In this document: in pieces, positions 6,019 through 7,104 of the stretch
Position numbering within the stretch: the first letter of the stretch is position 1
How the letters are laid out: each line of letters starts with the position of its first letter
Origin: Actinomycetota bacterium
GTDB taxonomy: Bacteria > Actinomycetota > Actinomycetes > Streptosporangiales > Streptosporangiaceae
Reading direction: 5' to 3'
Length of the DNA stretch: 7,104 nucleotides
Assembly: GCA_003161205.1 (NCBI GenBank)
Contig: PMOU01000553.1
Span: forward strand, 1 to 7,104
Translations under genes and position numbers: made by a program
The notes under the pieces: generated by a model
Told to the model about the DNA's origin: nothing
Databases searched by the model: none
Seen by the model: the letters and a program-made list of their open reading frames with translations, nothing else

Positions 6019-6270
6019 ATGCCGACCACTGGCGGGCTGAAGCTAGCGCTGCAGGCCGCAACGCGCGACGACCGCCGCTTGCGCTGTGCGCAGGTGAAGC
6101 TGCATACGGCTGGAATCGAGGATGCACTCTGCCTGGTGACGGACACCCGCGGCCGGATGCGGTACCGACTGCCCGACGGCGAATATCAGCTGTCGCTTCT
6201 CGGTGGCCCGTGCGTGCGGTTCGTCGTGCGTGATCGCTGCTGGACCACGGTCCGCCTTCAGCTGGCGTAG
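6019..6270 (+). CDS. Small hypothetical protein, 83 aa, probably beta-rich
   Basis: Not recognised. The C-terminal half has alternating hydrophobic residues and a turn pattern (MRYRLPDGEYQLSLLGG then VRFVVRD and WTTVRLQL, residues ~47-82) that resembles the small beta-sandwich of PEGA or carboxypeptidase-regulatory-like domains; this is inference from pattern, not a family match. The N-terminal part is charged, with a helix-like segment DDRRLRCAQVKL. Two or three cysteines are present without a metal-site spacing. There is no signal peptide. The ATG has no good ribosome site, but a TACCTT box at leaderless distance precedes it. It ends ~85 bases before the repeat at 6354. Confidence 0.55.
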   Translation: MPTTGGLKLALQAATRDDRRLRCAQVKLHTAGIEDALCLVTDTRGRMRYRLPDGEYQLSLLGGPCVRFVVRDRCWTTVRLQLA

Positions 6271-6353
6271 CCGGAGTGACGCCCGGGAGCGCATTCCGGG
6301 CCGGTACGGCGCCCATCGGCCGGCCTCGGCGCTTCCCGCTGGCGCGCGGAAGC

Positions 6354-6424
6354 CGATCCGCTTTCTATCCGGCGATGGTAGCTGGAAGCTAGTTTTGACA
6401 TCGCCGTGCTCTACCGTTCTTCAC
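6354..6424 (+). repeat. Joined copy of the dispersed repeat with palindrome and TTGACA
   Basis: The left part (6354-6390) matches 3364-3399 and the right part (6388-6424) matches the reverse complement of 3567-3603; the two parts share only GCT at the join. It contains the palindrome TAGCT-GGA-AGCTA (6379-6391), immediately followed by a -35-like TTGACA (6395-6400). The hicA coding sequence that follows the other copy is absent here. The DNA after 6424 leads within ~45 bases into the truncated hydrolase-cyclase gene. Confidence 0.8.
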
Positions 6425-6471
6425 TCGCTGATGGTGAATCTCTGCCGGAACGGCCATCCGCTGGGTAAGAA

Positions 6472-7080
6472 TTGATTCACGGGAGCGAGGATCAGATCGT
6501 GCCGGTGCAGGCAGCCGCCTACACCGCGCAGCGCATCGGCTCGGCGCGGTTCATCGAGCTCCCCGGGCTCGGGCATCTCGCGCTGGGAGCTGGCCCGGAC
6601 AGGATCGGAACAGAAATCGAGCGGTTCCTGACCGATGTATGGGAGACGGGCGGCTGGGAGGACGCCGAGCCCGACCGGATCCTCGCCACGATCCTTTTCA
6701 CCGATATCGTCGAATCGACCGCTAAAGCGATCGAGCTGGGCGACCGGCGCTGGCGCGGTCTGCTCGAACGCCATCACATGCTGGTGCGGCGGGAGCTGCT
6801 GCGGTTCCGGGGGCACGAGATCGACACTGCCGGCGATGGCTTCCTTGCCTCATTCGACGGTCCGGCCCGGGCCATCCGCTGCGCTTGCGCAATCATCGAG
6901 AGCGTGCACGATCTCGGCCTATCGATCCGCGCTGGGCTCCACACCGGAGAATGCGAGGTGACTGACGGAAAGATCGCCGGCATCGCGGTCCATACCGGGG
7001 CGAGAGTGGCCGCGCTCGCAGCAGCCGACGAGGTACTCGTGTCAAGCACGGTCAGGGACCTGGTGGCTTTGCTGAGCTAA
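6472..7080 (+). CDS. Truncated alpha/beta-hydrolase - class III adenylate/guanylate cyclase fusion (remnant)
   Basis: Family members join an N-terminal alpha/beta-hydrolase to a C-terminal class III nucleotide cyclase making cAMP or cGMP. Only the tail of the hydrolase remains: IHGSEDQIVPV (residues 2-12) with probable catalytic acid D7, and PGLGHL with probable catalytic H35. The nucleophile Ser and ~200 residues before it are gone. The cyclase follows: ILFTDIVEST (74-83) with metal Asp78, DTAGDGF (118-124) with Asp122, and AVHTGARVAA (172-181) with Arg178; His174 and Asp118 sit where classical cyclases have Asn and Lys, as in several actinobacterial members I recall. The product stops after STVRDLVALLS, where relatives usually go on ~30 residues. 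A TAA two codons before the TTG at 6472 rules out a longer frame; GTG 6499, behind GAGCGAGG, is another possible start. Probably a broken gene, though the cyclase core could still be made. Confidence 0.8.
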   Translation: MIHGSEDQIVPVQAAAYTAQRIGSARFIELPGLGHLALGAGPDRIGTEIERFLTDVWETGGWEDAEPDRILATILFTDIVESTAKAIELGDRRWRGLLERHHMLVRRELLRFRGHEIDTAGDGFLASFDGPARAIRCACAIIESVHDLGLSIRAGLHTGECEVTDGKIAGIAVHTGARVAALAAADEVLVSSTVRDLVALLS

Positions 7081-7104
7081 CTGATGTTCAGGCGTTCAAG
7101 GGGC

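Noticed and set aside
5796..6233. 145-codon plus-strand frame spanning the two small divergent genes
   Set aside because: It overlaps both better-supported genes, is Ser/Arg/Pro-rich and has no ribosome site.

Overview
The window is GC-rich DNA with dense G/C-ending codons and strong GGAGG-type ribosome binding sites. It also carries a mycothiol-dependent (MDMPI/DinB-like) family protein. This points to a high-GC actinomycete, probably of a Streptomyces- or Streptosporangiales-like lineage; no rRNA or other marker is present to go further. No tRNA, rRNA, CRISPR array or complete insertion sequence was seen.

Layout. Positions 1-1540 hold two minus-strand genes: the N-terminal part of an MDMPI/TIGR03083-type protein running off the left edge, and a complete zinc-independent quinone-oxidoreductase-like MDR enzyme. 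Positions 1742-2044 (minus) encode a 100-residue Cys/His-rich protein of unknown function, divergent from a class I SAM methyltransferase at 2207-2806 (plus). Positions 2807-3417 have no convincing gene and are less GC-rich. Positions 3418-3603 hold a frameshifted HicA-like toxin relic with its upstream region, followed by a broken short ORF. Positions 3780-5234 (minus) encode a complete flavin-dependent monooxygenase of the HpaB (4-hydroxyphenylacetate 3-hydroxylase) family. Positions 5248-5662 look empty. Two small divergent hypothetical genes follow (5663-5926 minus, 6019-6270 plus). The right end (6472-7080) is a remnant of an alpha/beta-hydrolase fused to a class III nucleotide cyclase, missing the front of the hydrolase and apparently the last part of the cyclase.

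The main unexplained signal is a dispersed repeat. A ~71-bp sequence at 6354-6424 is represented near the hicA relic as two separated halves in opposite orientations (3364-3399 on plus, 3567-3603 on minus). If the ~204-bp stretch between them, which holds the hicA relic, were flipped, the two halves would join exactly as in the 6354-6424 copy. This suggests a small inversion, or modular movement, of a hicA promoter/operator unit. Both loci sit next to broken genes, so the unit is associated with local rearrangement.

The genes do not form one obvious pathway. The enzymes (MDR reductase, methyltransferase, HpaB-type monooxygenase) are each typical of secondary metabolism or aromatic degradation but lie in separate transcription units. 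No flavin reductase partner for the HpaB-type enzyme and no HicB antitoxin were found in the window. This looks like an ordinary-to-accessory chromosomal region with rearrangement scars, not an intact new system.
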